From positions 1 through 64,000 of the forward strand of contig JAIYBZ010000008.1 in the NCBI GenBank assembly GCA_027488255.1: 64,000 nt of DNA. The letters run 5' to 3'. The translations under genes were made by a program, and so were the position numbers. The DNA comes from Comamonadaceae bacterium (GTDB lineage Bacteria; Pseudomonadota; Gammaproteobacteria; Burkholderiales; Burkholderiaceae_C). Below the pieces are notes generated by a model. It was not told where the DNA came from and searched no databases. It saw nothing but the letters and a program-made list of their open reading frames with translations. Below are positions 1-8,308 of this stretch, in pieces (the stretch's first letter is position 1; each line of letters opens with the position of its first letter).

Positions 1-285
1 AAAGCCCGGCCCTGCCGCAAGTGGCCGCTGTGGTGGCCTTGGTGCCCTTAAAGCTCGAAGGTGTTGAGTCCATCAACGCCCTGTTTGAGTACACCCTGAC
101 GCTGCAAACGCCCGATGCTTTGATGTTCAACTGGCGTTGTGCTGTATGCGTCTGCTCGTGAAGACTTTGCGTCAGCAAAGTCAATGTGTCCATGGGCAGC
201 AAAGCCGGTGCCGCATCAAAGTGCAGTTTCGCTGGGACCGCTATGGCCTTAAGAACCAAAACAGCGCTAACACGCTCCATAATTC
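1..285 (+). pseudogene. Decayed vgrG (type VI secretion spike) fragment
   Basis: Two stretches of VgrG-like protein are seen in different frames. Bases 3-161 read (frame 3) ...LVPLKLEGVESINALFEYTL..., which resembles the VgrG N-terminus, and then stop at TGA 159-161. Bases about 195-270 (frame 2) read RIKVQFRWDRYG followed by KNQNS, a motif from the middle of VgrG (gp27/gp5 junction, several hundred residues further on). The piece between is missing and the frame changes, so this is a remnant with a large internal deletion. It may extend beyond the left edge of the window. No other type VI gene is seen nearby. The call rests on motif recognition only. Confidence 0.6.
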
Positions 286-289
286 CGCC

Positions 290-931
290 ATGCTGCAATA
301 TCACACCATTCCCGTCACGCCTTTCCAGCAAAACTGTTCCTTGATCTGGGACGACCAAAGCCTGCAAGCCGCGGTGGTCGATCCTGGGGGCGACCTCGAT
401 CTCTTGATGTCGGAGATACAGCAACGGGGCCTCAAGCTGGAACAAATTTGGATCACCCACGGCCATTTAGACCACGCCTCGGGCACGGCCGATTTGGCGG
501 AGCAACTGGGCGGCTTGCCTATCATTGGGCCGCATCCGGCAGATCAGTTTTGGATTGATGGTTTGCCTGCTGCCGCTGCGGCTTATGGCTTCCCGCCTGC
601 CCGCGTGTTCAAGCCCACGCGCTGGTTGGCCGATGGCGATACCGTGACATTGGGTGCGCACACGCTGCAGGTGCGCCATTGCCCGGGGCACACGCCGGGC
701 CATGTGGTGTTTTATTCGCCCGAAATCAAGCGCGCTTTTGTGGGCGATGTGCTGTTTGCGGGGAGCATCGGCCGCACCGATTTTCCACAGGGCAACCACG
801 ACGACTTGATCGCCAGCATCACCCAGCGTTTGTGGCCGATGGGCAATGACACGGTGTTCATTCCAGGCCATGGACCAGAGAGCACGTTTGGCCGTGAGCG
901 GCAGTCCAACCCCTATGTGGGCGGCACTTGA
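290..931 (+). CDS. MBL-fold metallo-hydrolase, glyoxalase II-like (YcbL type)
   Basis: A 213-residue soluble protein of the metallo-beta-lactamase fold. The metal motif THGHLDH is at residues 56-62. Further ligands are probably in CPGHTPGH, GDVLF (Asp) and IPGHG near the C-terminus. The length and the GSIGRTDFP segment match the short glyoxalase II-like YcbL group, which hydrolyses thioesters such as S-lactoylglutathione; the true substrate cannot be told. The open frame runs upstream into the vgrG remnant, but family similarity begins at MLQYHTIPVTPFQQN, so the ATG at 290 is chosen. There is no clear ribosome binding site. It faces the M48 peptidase gene tail to tail. Confidence 0.9.
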   Translation: MLQYHTIPVTPFQQNCSLIWDDQSLQAAVVDPGGDLDLLMSEIQQRGLKLEQIWITHGHLDHASGTADLAEQLGGLPIIGPHPADQFWIDGLPAAAAAYGFPPARVFKPTRWLADGDTVTLGAHTLQVRHCPGHTPGHVVFYSPEIKRAFVGDVLFAGSIGRTDFPQGNHDDLIASITQRLWPMGNDTVFIPGHGPESTFGRERQSNPYVGGT

Positions 932-961
932 AGTGAAGGGTGCCTGAAGTGGCTGGGCGAT

Positions 962-1840
962 TCAGCCCTTGAGGGCTTGTTGGTAAAGGTGTTGCACCTT
1001 GGGTAAGTTGGCTTCGAGTTCTTGAATGCGGTTGGCCCCGCTGGGGTGGGTGGACAAGAACGAAGGGCTGCCGCCGCTGCCACCACTGGCCGCTTGCATT
1101 TTTTGCCAAAGCGTGACGCTGGCTTCGGGTTTGTAGCCGCCACGCGCCGCGATTTCCAGCCCCACCAAGTCGGACTCGGTTTCGTCATCCCGGCTGTATT
1201 TCAAGGTGAGCAATTGCGTGCCCAAGTTGGCCGCCACGTCCCCCAGCTGACCCAATCCCAGCAGTTGCGAAGCAATGGACAACCCGATGCCGGTGGCTTG
1301 GCTTTTGGCCAAACGCTCACGGGCATGTTCGCGCAGCGCATGTGCCATTTCATGGCCCATGATCATGGCCACTTCGTCGTCGTTCAGTTTCAGCTGGTCC
1401 AAGATGCCGGTGTAAAACGCGATCTTGCCGCCGGGCATGCACCAAGCGTTGATTTGCTTGCTGCCAATCAGGTTGATTTGCCAGTTCCAATCGCGCGAAC
1501 GGGCATTCCATTGCGTGGTGAAGGGGATGAGTTTTTGCGCGATGCTTTGTAGCCGTTCCAGTTGCGGATGGCCCTCGGGCGCCAGCGCACCTTTGCTCCG
1601 GGCTTCGGCCAACACCTGCGCGTACTGTTGCCGCGCCGAATTTTCCAATGTCTCAGCCGGCACCAATTTGCGAATGCCCGACGACGAGCCCACGTTCACT
1701 TGGGCCAATGCCGATCCGGCCGCCGTGGCCCCAGCGGCCAACATGAAGGCGCGGCGGGCTTGCCAGCGCGGCGCCTTCGCGTTGGGTAATGCGGCGGCTG
1801 AGTCAGCGGACGGGGTTTTGAGTGAACACAAAAAGCACAT
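962..1840 (-). CDS. M48 family metallopeptidase, exported
   Basis: A 292-residue zinc peptidase of the M48 (Ste24/HtpX/LoiP-like) family. The zinc motif HEMAH is at 163-167 and the third ligand is probably the Glu in DDETESD about 60 residues later. The N-terminus has a twin arginine followed by a hydrophobic stretch (RRAFMLAAGATAAGSALA, residues 29-46), consistent with export to the periplasm, possibly by Tat. The start at 1840 gives MCFLC and leaves a short divergent gap to the permease gene; a longer open frame would overlap that gene and is rejected. Related proteins degrade misfolded outer-membrane or periplasmic proteins; the role here is inferred from family only. Confidence 0.85.
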   Translation of the reverse strand: MCFLCSLKTPSADSAAALPNAKAPRWQARRAFMLAAGATAAGSALAQVNVGSSSGIRKLVPAETLENSARQQYAQVLAEARSKGALAPEGHPQLERLQSIAQKLIPFTTQWNARSRDWNWQINLIGSKQINAWCMPGGKIAFYTGILDQLKLNDDEVAMIMGHEMAHALREHARERLAKSQATGIGLSIASQLLGLGQLGDVAANLGTQLLTLKYSRDDETESDLVGLEIAARGGYKPEASVTLWQKMQAASGGSGGSPSFLSTHPSGANRIQELEANLPKVQHLYQQALKG

Positions 1841-1919
1841 GGTGCAAATGATAGCGAGTTGAGCCGATTGAAAGCAATCCGTGGCCGCCAAGCGCCGCCA
1901 AACTACCGATAATGCCCCC

Positions 1920-3263
1920 ATGTCAGAAACAGCCGCCACGACCGAAACCCCGTCTAGCACCGTACGCACTTGGCGAGAAGCCTTGCGTTTATATTTGCAG
2001 CCGGCCAGCTTGCGCATGCTGGCGCTGGGCTTCACGGCAGGGTTGCCCCTCTTGTTGGTTTTGGGCACGCTCAGCTTCAGGCTGCGCGAGGCGGGCATCG
2101 ACCGCAGCACCATTGGCTATTTGAGCTGGGTCGGCTTGGCCTATGGCGTGAAATGGATGTGGGCGCCGCTGGTCGACCGCATGCCGATTCCGTGGCTGAC
2201 TTCGCAGTTGGGACGGCGGCGCAGTTGGTTGTTGTTGTCGCAAATCGTGATTGCAGCGGGCTTGGTGGGCATGGCTCTGAATGACCCCTCGCAATTGCTC
2301 GGGCCCTTGGTCTTTTTTGCGCTGGCAGTGGCGGTGGCCTCGGCCACGCAAGACATTGCCTTGGACGCGTACCGCATCGAGTCAGCGGAGGTGAATGCCC
2401 AAGCCGCCCTGGCCGCCAGCTACCAGACGGGCTACCGTTTGGCCATGATCTGGGCGGGTGCGGGCGTGTTGTGGATTGCCGCTTGGGCCCAAGGCGAGCA
2501 GGCCACGGGCTACGCCCAGTCGGCTTGGCAAGTGGCCTATTTGGTCATGGCGGCCAGCATGTTGCCGGGCATGCTCATGGTGTTGGGCTCACCCGAACCG
2601 GTGCCCGCCCCCTTGCAACCGGCACGCAATGTGGCCGAGTGGTTGAAAGGTGCGGTGGTGGAACCGTTCACCGATTTTTGGCGCCGTTACCGCTGGCAAG
2701 CCCTGTTGCTGCTGGCCTTGATTGCGGTGTACCGCATCAGCGATGTGGTGATGGGCATCATGGCCAACCCGTTTTATGTGGACATGGGTTTCACCAAATC
2801 CGAGGTGGCCAGTGTGACCAAGGTGTATGGCGTGATCATGACCTTGGTGGGCGCATTTGTGGGCGGTGTGCTGTCGGCGCGCTGGGGCGTCATGCGCATC
2901 CTCATGCTGGGGGCCTTGCTCAGTGCCTTGAGCAATTTGTTGTTTGTTTGGCTCAGCGGTGTGGGTCACGATGTGACGGCGCTGGTTTGGGTGATCTCGG
3001 CAGACAACTTGGCCAGCGGCATTGCGTCAGCGGCCTTCATTGCCTATTTGTCGTCACTCACCAACATCAGTTATTCGGCCACGCAATACGCCTTGCTGAG
3101 CTCCATGATGTTGCTGTTGCCCAAGTTTATCGCTGGATTTTCTGGCGACTACGTCGACACGTTTGGCTATGCCAGCTTTTTCACCGCCACAGCTTGGCTG
3201 GGCTTGCCGGTGTTGCTGTTGGTGGCCTTGGCCGCCCGCGTGCATGCCCGCAAACCCGAGTGA
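1920..3263 (+). CDS. ampG: AmpG-like major facilitator permease
   Basis: A 447-residue membrane protein with about 12 hydrophobic segments. The start of the fold (LALGFTAGLPLLLVLGTLSF, then LREAGIDRSTIGYLS and KWMWAPLVDR) matches AmpG, the inner-membrane importer of anhydro-muropeptides for peptidoglycan recycling. The Asp-Arg of APLVDR and the following GRRRSW are the conserved loop of this family. The ATG at 1920 is preferred; a GTG at 1881 would add 13 residues. No Shine-Dalgarno sequence is seen for either. Other AmpG-like transporters carry other substrates, so the exact solute is inferred. Confidence 0.8.
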   Translation: MSETAATTETPSSTVRTWREALRLYLQPASLRMLALGFTAGLPLLLVLGTLSFRLREAGIDRSTIGYLSWVGLAYGVKWMWAPLVDRMPIPWLTSQLGRRRSWLLLSQIVIAAGLVGMALNDPSQLLGPLVFFALAVAVASATQDIALDAYRIESAEVNAQAALAASYQTGYRLAMIWAGAGVLWIAAWAQGEQATGYAQSAWQVAYLVMAASMLPGMLMVLGSPEPVPAPLQPARNVAEWLKGAVVEPFTDFWRRYRWQALLLLALIAVYRISDVVMGIMANPFYVDMGFTKSEVASVTKVYGVIMTLVGAFVGGVLSARWGVMRILMLGALLSALSNLLFVWLSGVGHDVTALVWVISADNLASGIASAAFIAYLSSLTNISYSATQYALLSSMMLLLPKFIAGFSGDYVDTFGYASFFTATAWLGLPVLLLVALAARVHARKPE

Positions 3264-3361
3264 ATGAAGCCGACTTTAGGCCAGCGAAAAGTCAGCGGAA
3301 CTGCGTAGACTGAAAAGGGCAGAGCCATCACTGAGATGGCCCGCCAAGGCTGCAGTCGCGG
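3264..3361. other. Convergent intergenic gap
   Basis: The gap separates the permease from the zinc-finger gene on the other strand. It contains a 6-bp stem (GCCATC 3324-3329, GATGGC 3335-3340) without a T-run, so it is at best a weak terminator. Nothing else is recognised. Confidence 0.3.
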
Positions 3362-3565
3362 TCAGTGCGCGTGGCCGACCACTTCACCCGCTTTGAGTTG
3401 GTAAACGGTGCCGCAATAAGGGCACTTGGCTTGGCCGGTTTTGGCCACATCCAAGTAAACCTTGGGGTGGCTGTTCCAGATTTTCATGTCGGCTTTGGGG
3501 CTGGGGCAAAACACACCGCCTTGGGGGTTCAGGTCGGTAGCCAGCAATTCAACGGGGGTGCTCAT
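3362..3565 (-). CDS. Zinc-finger CHCC domain protein
   Basis: A 67-residue protein with the zf-CHCC pattern: FCPSP (Cys near residue 20), SHPKVYLDV (His 33), then KCPYCG (Cys pair near 48 and 51). The motif resembles mitochondrial NDUFS6 and a family of small bacterial proteins of unknown role. A good ribosome binding site (GAGGAA) lies just upstream of the ATG at 3565. It follows ilvE by 10 bases on the same strand, so the two are probably cotranscribed, an arrangement I recall from other Burkholderiales. Confidence 0.85.
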   Translation of the reverse strand: MSTPVELLATDLNPQGGVFCPSPKADMKIWNSHPKVYLDVAKTGQAKCPYCGTVYQLKAGEVVGHAH

Positions 3566-3575
3566 GGGGTGTTCC

Positions 3576-4514
3576 TCAAACCAACGTCAGCCAGTGGGCA
3601 TATTTAGGATTGCGCCCGTTGACGATGTCAAAGAACGCGCTTTGAATTTTTTCGGTGATCGGACCGCGACTGCCCGCGCCCAGCTGGATGCGGTCGAGTT
3701 CGCGGATGGGCGTGACTTCAGCGGCGGTGCCGGTGAAGAAGGCTTCGTCGGCGATGTACACCTCGTCGCGGGTGATGCGCTTTTGCACAATCTCGAGGCC
3801 CAAATCTTTGGCGATGTGAAACACCGTGTTGCGGGTGATGCCGTTCAGGGCGCCCGCTGACAAGTCGGGGGTGTAGATCACGCCATCTTTGATCACAAAA
3901 ATGTTCTCGCCGGCACCTTCCGAGACAAAGCCGGAGGTGTCCAGCAACAGGGCTTCGTCATAGCCCTCGTCGGTCACTTCCATGTTGGCCAAGATCGAGT
4001 TGGTGTAGTTGCTCACCGCCTTGGCTTGCGTCATGGTGATGTTGACGTGGTGGCGGGTGTAGCTCGAGGTCTTCACGCGGATGCCGCGCTTCATGCCTTC
4101 TTCACCGAGGTAGGCGCCCCAAGTCCATGCAGCCACCATCAGGTGAATGGTGTTGCCTTTGGGGCTGACGCCCAATTTTTTGTCGCCAATCCAGGTCAGC
4201 GGGCGCAGGTAGCCGCTTTCCAGTTTGTTTTCGCGCACCACATCGCGCTGGGCTTGGTTGACCTGTTCTTTGGTGAACGGGATGGCCATGCGCAAAATCT
4301 TGGCGCTGTTGAACAGGCGGTCGGTGTGCTCTTGCAAACGGAAGATCGCGGTGCCTTGCTCGGTTTTATAGGCGCGCACGCCCTCAAAAGCACCGCAACC
4401 GTAGTGCAGGGTGTGGCTCAACACGTGGATTTTGGCGTCGCGCCAATCGACCAACTGGCCGTCCATCCAGATTTTGCCGTCACGGTCAGACATGGAGGGG
4501 ATGACAACGCTCAT
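3576..4514 (-). CDS. ilvE: Branched-chain amino acid aminotransferase
   Basis: A 312-residue fold-type IV PLP enzyme that transaminates leucine, isoleucine and valine with 2-oxoglutarate. The pattern is clear: GKIWMDGQLVDW at the start, HTLHYGCGAFEGVRAY around 34-49, the PLP lysine K165 in MTQAKAVSNY, then EGAGENIF and RNTV. The sequence AYLGEEGMKRGIRVKTSSY is typical of bacterial IlvE. An AAGGACA ribosome binding site lies 7 bases before the ATG at 4514, supporting this start over the internal ATG 21 bases later. It heads a two-gene unit with the zinc-finger gene. Confidence 0.96.
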   Translation of the reverse strand: MSVVIPSMSDRDGKIWMDGQLVDWRDAKIHVLSHTLHYGCGAFEGVRAYKTEQGTAIFRLQEHTDRLFNSAKILRMAIPFTKEQVNQAQRDVVRENKLESGYLRPLTWIGDKKLGVSPKGNTIHLMVAAWTWGAYLGEEGMKRGIRVKTSSYTRHHVNITMTQAKAVSNYTNSILANMEVTDEGYDEALLLDTSGFVSEGAGENIFVIKDGVIYTPDLSAGALNGITRNTVFHIAKDLGLEIVQKRITRDEVYIADEAFFTGTAAEVTPIRELDRIQLGAGSRGPITEKIQSAFFDIVNGRNPKYAHWLTLV

Positions 4515-4620
4515 CGAAGTGTCCTTGAAAGTGGGGGGAAATACCGCAAAAAAGACATTTTACGGCTTGCGAATGGGCGGCTTGGTCGCCATCAAAACAG
4601 GCTTTCGGCTGCGTGCGTGT

Positions 4621-5109
4621 TCAAACTTGTGAGCTGGGCGCCGCCGATGTGGTGTTCTGGGGGTCGTTATGGAGGGCTTTGCCGGCGTCGACGTTGGCGT
4701 TGACATCTGTGTCTGAGTGGGTGTCTGGTCTGCTCAATTGCCAGTCACTCAATTTGCCCCCGACAAATGTGCAGGTCACGGTGGACTGGCTGGCGTCCGT
4801 CCAGCTGAAGATTTCGGGTTGCTCGTCTTTCGGGCTGTGCAGTTGTCCCAAGGCACGTGTCATGGCGATCACGTGCATCAGCGACACCCCTTTTTTGAGC
4901 TTGGCGTTCAACATGACGGCGCTGGCCACATGGCCAATCGGGCGGTCAGCGGCTTTCTTCAAAATCGTGATCAGGCGCGTGAAGTGCAGCAACACCCACA
5001 TGACCACCCCGCCCACCGCCAATGCAATGCCCGCCCACTGAAAGGCTTGCCAAGCCCCGATGGTGAAAACAACGATGGCGGCCGGCGCCAAGATTTTGGA
5101 AAAATTCAT
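4621..5109 (-). CDS. Small two-helix membrane protein of unknown function
   Basis: A 162-residue protein with two hydrophobic segments at about 6-24 and 26-44 (MNFSKILAPAAIVVFTIGAW..., WAGIALAVGGVVMWVLLHF), followed by a basic stretch and a hydrophilic C-terminus. The last 40 residues are low complexity, rich in Asp, Ser and Asn, and may be poorly conserved. It lies 31 bases downstream of radA on the same strand. I do not recognise a domain with a known function; similar proteins next to radA in Comamonadaceae have been given unreliable names. Membrane location is inferred from hydrophobicity. Confidence 0.75.
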   Translation of the reverse strand: MNFSKILAPAAIVVFTIGAWQAFQWAGIALAVGGVVMWVLLHFTRLITILKKAADRPIGHVASAVMLNAKLKKGVSLMHVIAMTRALGQLHSPKDEQPEIFSWTDASQSTVTCTFVGGKLSDWQLSRPDTHSDTDVNANVDAGKALHNDPQNTTSAAPSSQV

Positions 5110-5140
5110 GGGGGCAGATTGTGCCTTGTCAGGCAGTCGT

Positions 5141-6532
5141 TCAGTCCAGACCCCGCACCACTTGCATGGCTTCTTCGATGCGCTCTACCGGGTAGACGGT
5201 GAGGCCTTCAAAGGCTTTGTCGCCTTTCTTGGGCATGTTGGCTTTGGGCACCAAGGCCGTTTTGAAACCGAGTTTGGCGGCTTCTTTCAGGCGTTCTTGG
5301 CCGCGCGGTGCTGGCCGCACCTCACCGGCCAAACCCACTTCTCCAAACGCAATAAATCCTTTGGGCAGGGGCTTGCCGCGCAAGCTGCTGGTGATGGCCA
5401 GCATCACCGCCAAATCGGCGGCGGGTTCGCGGATGTGCACGCCCCCCACCGCGTTGACGAACACATCTTGGTCCATGCACGCCACCCCGGCATGGCGGTG
5501 CAATACCGCAAGCAACATGGCCAAACGGTCGCGCTCCAAGCCGACACTCAAGCGCCGGGGGCTGGGCCCGCCTGAGTCAACCAAGGCCTGAATTTCGACC
5601 AACATGGGGCGTGTGCCTTCCAGCGTGACCATGACGCAACTGCCGGGTACGGGCTCGCTGTGTTGGCTCAAGAAAATGGCGCTCGGGTTGCTCACCCCTT
5701 TCAGGCCTTTTTCGGTCATGGCAAAAACGCCGATTTCATTCACCGCGCCAAATCGGTTTTTGATGGCACGGATGAGTCGGAAGTTGGAGTGCGTGTCGCC
5801 CTCAAAGTAGAGCACCGTGTCCACCATGTGCTCCAGCACGCGCGGGCCAGCCAGCGCGCCTTCTTTGGTGACATGCCCCACCAACACAATCGTTGTGCCG
5901 GTGGCTTTGGCGGTGCGCGTCAGGTGCGCCGCGCACTCGCGCACTTGGGCCACCGAGCCCGGCGCCGAGGTCAACTGGTCCGAATAGACCGTCTGGATCG
6001 AGTCGATGATGGCAATGTTGGGCTGGCGCGTCTGCAAGGTGTGCAGGATTTTTTCGAGCTGAATTTCAGGCAACACCGGCACCTGCGAGTCCGGCAAGCC
6101 CAAGCGCCGCGAGCGCATGGCCACTTGTGCACCGCTTTCTTCACCTGTGACATACAGCGTGTTCATGCCGCTGCGTTGCAAGGCATCCACCGCTTGCAGC
6201 AGCAAGGTCGATTTGCCAATGCCGGGGTCGCCGCCAATCAGCACCACGCCCCCTTCCACCATGCCGCCGCCCAGCACGCGGTCAAGCTCTTCAATGCCGG
6301 TGGGGTGACGGTCGAAGTCTGCGGCTTCAATTTGCGACAAGGGCAACACTTCGCTGGTGGGGGCCAGTGCTTGGTATTGCGCTGAGCCCAAGCGATTCTT
6401 GCCGCCGCTGGCGGCTTCCGGCGCACTTTCGATCAAGGTGTTCCAAGCGTTGCAACTGGGGCATTTGCCCATCCAACGCGCGCTGGTGCCGCCGCATTCG
6501 GTGCAGGTGAATATCGATTTGTCTTTGGCCAT
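5141..6532 (-). CDS. radA: DNA repair protein RadA
   Basis: A 463-residue RecA-related ATPase acting in branch migration of recombination intermediates. Domains in order: a C4 zinc finger (CTEC at 10-13, CPSC at 24-27), the ATPase core with Walker A GGDPGIGKST at 100-109, the RadA-specific motif KNRFG at 258-262, and a Lon-protease-like C-terminal domain. The open frame reaches further upstream into the next gene, but MAKDKSIFTCTECGG is the standard RadA start, so the ATG at 6532 is used. The upstream gene ends 28 bases away, suggesting one transcript. Confidence 0.96.
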   Translation of the reverse strand: MAKDKSIFTCTECGGTSARWMGKCPSCNAWNTLIESAPEAASGGKNRLGSAQYQALAPTSEVLPLSQIEAADFDRHPTGIEELDRVLGGGMVEGGVVLIGGDPGIGKSTLLLQAVDALQRSGMNTLYVTGEESGAQVAMRSRRLGLPDSQVPVLPEIQLEKILHTLQTRQPNIAIIDSIQTVYSDQLTSAPGSVAQVRECAAHLTRTAKATGTTIVLVGHVTKEGALAGPRVLEHMVDTVLYFEGDTHSNFRLIRAIKNRFGAVNEIGVFAMTEKGLKGVSNPSAIFLSQHSEPVPGSCVMVTLEGTRPMLVEIQALVDSGGPSPRRLSVGLERDRLAMLLAVLHRHAGVACMDQDVFVNAVGGVHIREPAADLAVMLAITSSLRGKPLPKGFIAFGEVGLAGEVRPAPRGQERLKEAAKLGFKTALVPKANMPKKGDKAFEGLTVYPVERIEEAMQVVRGLD

Positions 6533-6560
6533 GGGGTGCAAGTGTGCCTGAGCAGAAGGC

Positions 6561-7610
6561 TCAAGCGGTGCGCCAGGCGTGCAAAAAATCGCGCGTGATG
6601 TCGGCGGCCGATCGGGTTTGACAGGCACTTGCGTTTTGGCCGGCCCACAGGGGTGAAAAATCACCCGAGCCTTGGGCCTCTGCTGCGGCGCGCAAAGGGG
6701 CGATGTCGGCCGTGGCCAAAGGAAACGCTGGAGCAGCTGGATGCATCGGGCCCAATTCGCGCATCACGCGGTTGACGATGCCGCGAGCGGGGCGGCCGGT
6801 GAACAACCGTGTCAGGGCGGTGTGTTGCGCCGCTTCCGACTGCAGGGCGGCCCGGTGCACAGCGCTGGTGGTGGCTTCGTGGCTGCACAAATACGCCGTG
6901 CCCACTTGCACCGCAGCCGCACCCAGCGACTTGGCCGCCACCACGCCCGCCTCAGAGGCGATGCCGCCCGCTGCGATGACGGGCAGGCGCGTGGCCTGCA
7001 CGATTTGCGGCAGCAATGCGAAGGTGCCCATTTGGGTGTTCAAGTCATCGCTCAAAAACAGGCCCCGATGGCCCCCGGCCTCGAGGCCTTGGGCAATGAT
7101 GGCGTCAATGCCTTGGGCTTCCAACCAAAGCGCTTCGGCCACGGTGGTGGCCGAGGACAGCACCACACTGCCCCAGCTTTTGACCCGCGCCAAAAGGTCG
7201 GGTGCAGGCAGGCCAAAGTGAAAGCTGACCACCGCAGGGCGAAAAGCTTCCAGCACATCGACCGCATCGTGGTTGAAGGGCACCCGCGAAGCGCCAGCCG
7301 CCACCGGGCTGGGGTTGAGGCCAAGCGCGGCGTAATACGGGGCCAACACTTGGCGCCATTGGGTTTGGGCTTGGGTGTCGGGCGTCGGTGGCGTGTGGCA
7401 AAAAAAGTTGACGTTGTAAGGCTGGGCCGTGGCTTGCTGCAAGGCCTGCAATTCGCGTTGCAAGTCGGCGGGGCTCCACAGGGCCGCGGGCAAAGAGCCC
7501 AGCCCGCCGGCCTCGCACACGGCTACGGCCAAACGGTGGTCCTGCGAGCCCGCCATCGGGGCTTGGATCACACATGGCCATTCATGGGGCCAAGAGCGGC
7601 GTGGGTTCAT
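6561..7610 (-). CDS. Nitronate monooxygenase family protein
   Basis: A 349-residue TIM-barrel flavoprotein of the 2-nitropropane dioxygenase / nitronate monooxygenase family. Supporting segments are the N-terminal PCVIQAPMAGSQDHRLAVAVCEAGGLGSLP, the GLEAGGHRG motif with the likely catalytic His, and AAGGIASEAGVVAAKSLGAAAVQVGTA, the FMN-phosphate loop. Such enzymes oxidise alkyl nitronates such as the toxin propionate-3-nitronate, but some members act on other substrates, so the activity here is inferred. The start at 7610 has no clear ribosome binding site. It faces away from hpaR, with the hpaR operator in between. Confidence 0.88.
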   Translation of the reverse strand: MNPRRSWPHEWPCVIQAPMAGSQDHRLAVAVCEAGGLGSLPAALWSPADLQRELQALQQATAQPYNVNFFCHTPPTPDTQAQTQWRQVLAPYYAALGLNPSPVAAGASRVPFNHDAVDVLEAFRPAVVSFHFGLPAPDLLARVKSWGSVVLSSATTVAEALWLEAQGIDAIIAQGLEAGGHRGLFLSDDLNTQMGTFALLPQIVQATRLPVIAAGGIASEAGVVAAKSLGAAAVQVGTAYLCSHEATTSAVHRAALQSEAAQHTALTRLFTGRPARGIVNRVMRELGPMHPAAPAFPLATADIAPLRAAAEAQGSGDFSPLWAGQNASACQTRSAADITRDFLHAWRTA

Positions 7611-7732
7611 GGTGTGTGGAGAGGGTTGGGGGAGAGTGGGTGGAGAGTTGGCGGCATCTTATGAGAAATGGCTGTCGCGATGACGGCAGTTTCGCGGCCT
7701 TCAGTGGAAACCCGAATAGGGCCTCAGAAAAA

Positions 7733-7758
7733 TTCATTTAACATGTTAAATAAATGAA
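7733..7758. promoter_or_regulatory. Probable HpaR operator, nested palindromes
   Basis: A perfect 16-bp palindrome ATTTAACATGTTAAAT spans 7736-7751. It is nested within a second inverted repeat, TTCATTTA (7733-7740) and TAAATGAA (7751-7758). The outer arm covers the hpaR start codon (7754), so a bound protein would block initiation. MarR-family HpaR proteins are known to repress their own operon; the assignment of HpaR to this site is inferred from position and symmetry. Confidence 0.7.
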
Positions 7759-8305
7759 CCCCAAGCCTTCTTTTGTCCACCGCAACCTGCCTCGGCTTTT
7801 GTTGGAAGCCCGCGAGGCGGTCATGTTGCACACCCGACCTGCTTTGCGCGAGCATGGCCTGTCCGACCAGCAGTGGCGCGTTTTGCGGGTGCTGGGCGAG
7901 CACGCCGATGAAGCGGGCGGCATCGAAACAGGCCGCGTCGCGCGAGAAGCGTATCTGTTGGGTCCCAGCCTCACCGGGGTTTTGGCCCGCATGGAGCGCG
8001 ATGGTCTGATTGAGCGCGAGCGTTGCCCACAAGATGCCCGTCGCACCGTGGTGCGCGCCACAAGCGATGGGCTGGCCAAAGTGCAGGCCTTGTCGCAAAT
8101 CATCGAAGCGCATTACGTTTGGATGGAGCAACAGTTGGGCAAAACCAAGCTCACGGCTTTATACAACTTGCTCGACCAAGTGATTGCATTGGAAGTGCCC
8201 GTTGCCCACCTCGATGCCCATTCAGAGGCCCATTCAGAGGCTCATACGCTCGATGATGTGCACGAGGGCGCTGAGGCATTGGACCTCGAAGCGACCGAGA
8301 AATAA
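7754..8305 (+). CDS. hpaR: HpaR, MarR-type repressor of the homoprotocatechuate operon
   Basis: A 183-residue winged-helix regulator. LPRLLLEAREAVMLHTRPALREHGLSDQQWRVLRVL matches the N-terminus of HpaR, and ARMERDGLIERERCPQDARRTVV is the recognition helix and wing of the MarR fold. HpaR represses the catabolic genes until the ring compound binds. It is the first gene of the operon, 3 bases before hpaG1, so it should be autoregulated through the palindrome at its start. The C-terminal tail (about residue 150 on) is acidic and carries a 12-bp DNA repeat (8216-8239) giving HSEAHSEAH; this tail is longer than in E. coli HpaR. Confidence 0.9.
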   Translation: MNPKPSFVHRNLPRLLLEAREAVMLHTRPALREHGLSDQQWRVLRVLGEHADEAGGIETGRVAREAYLLGPSLTGVLARMERDGLIERERCPQDARRTVVRATSDGLAKVQALSQIIEAHYVWMEQQLGKTKLTALYNLLDQVIALEVPVAHLDAHSEAHSEAHTLDDVHEGAEALDLEATEK

Positions 8306-8308
8306 ATC

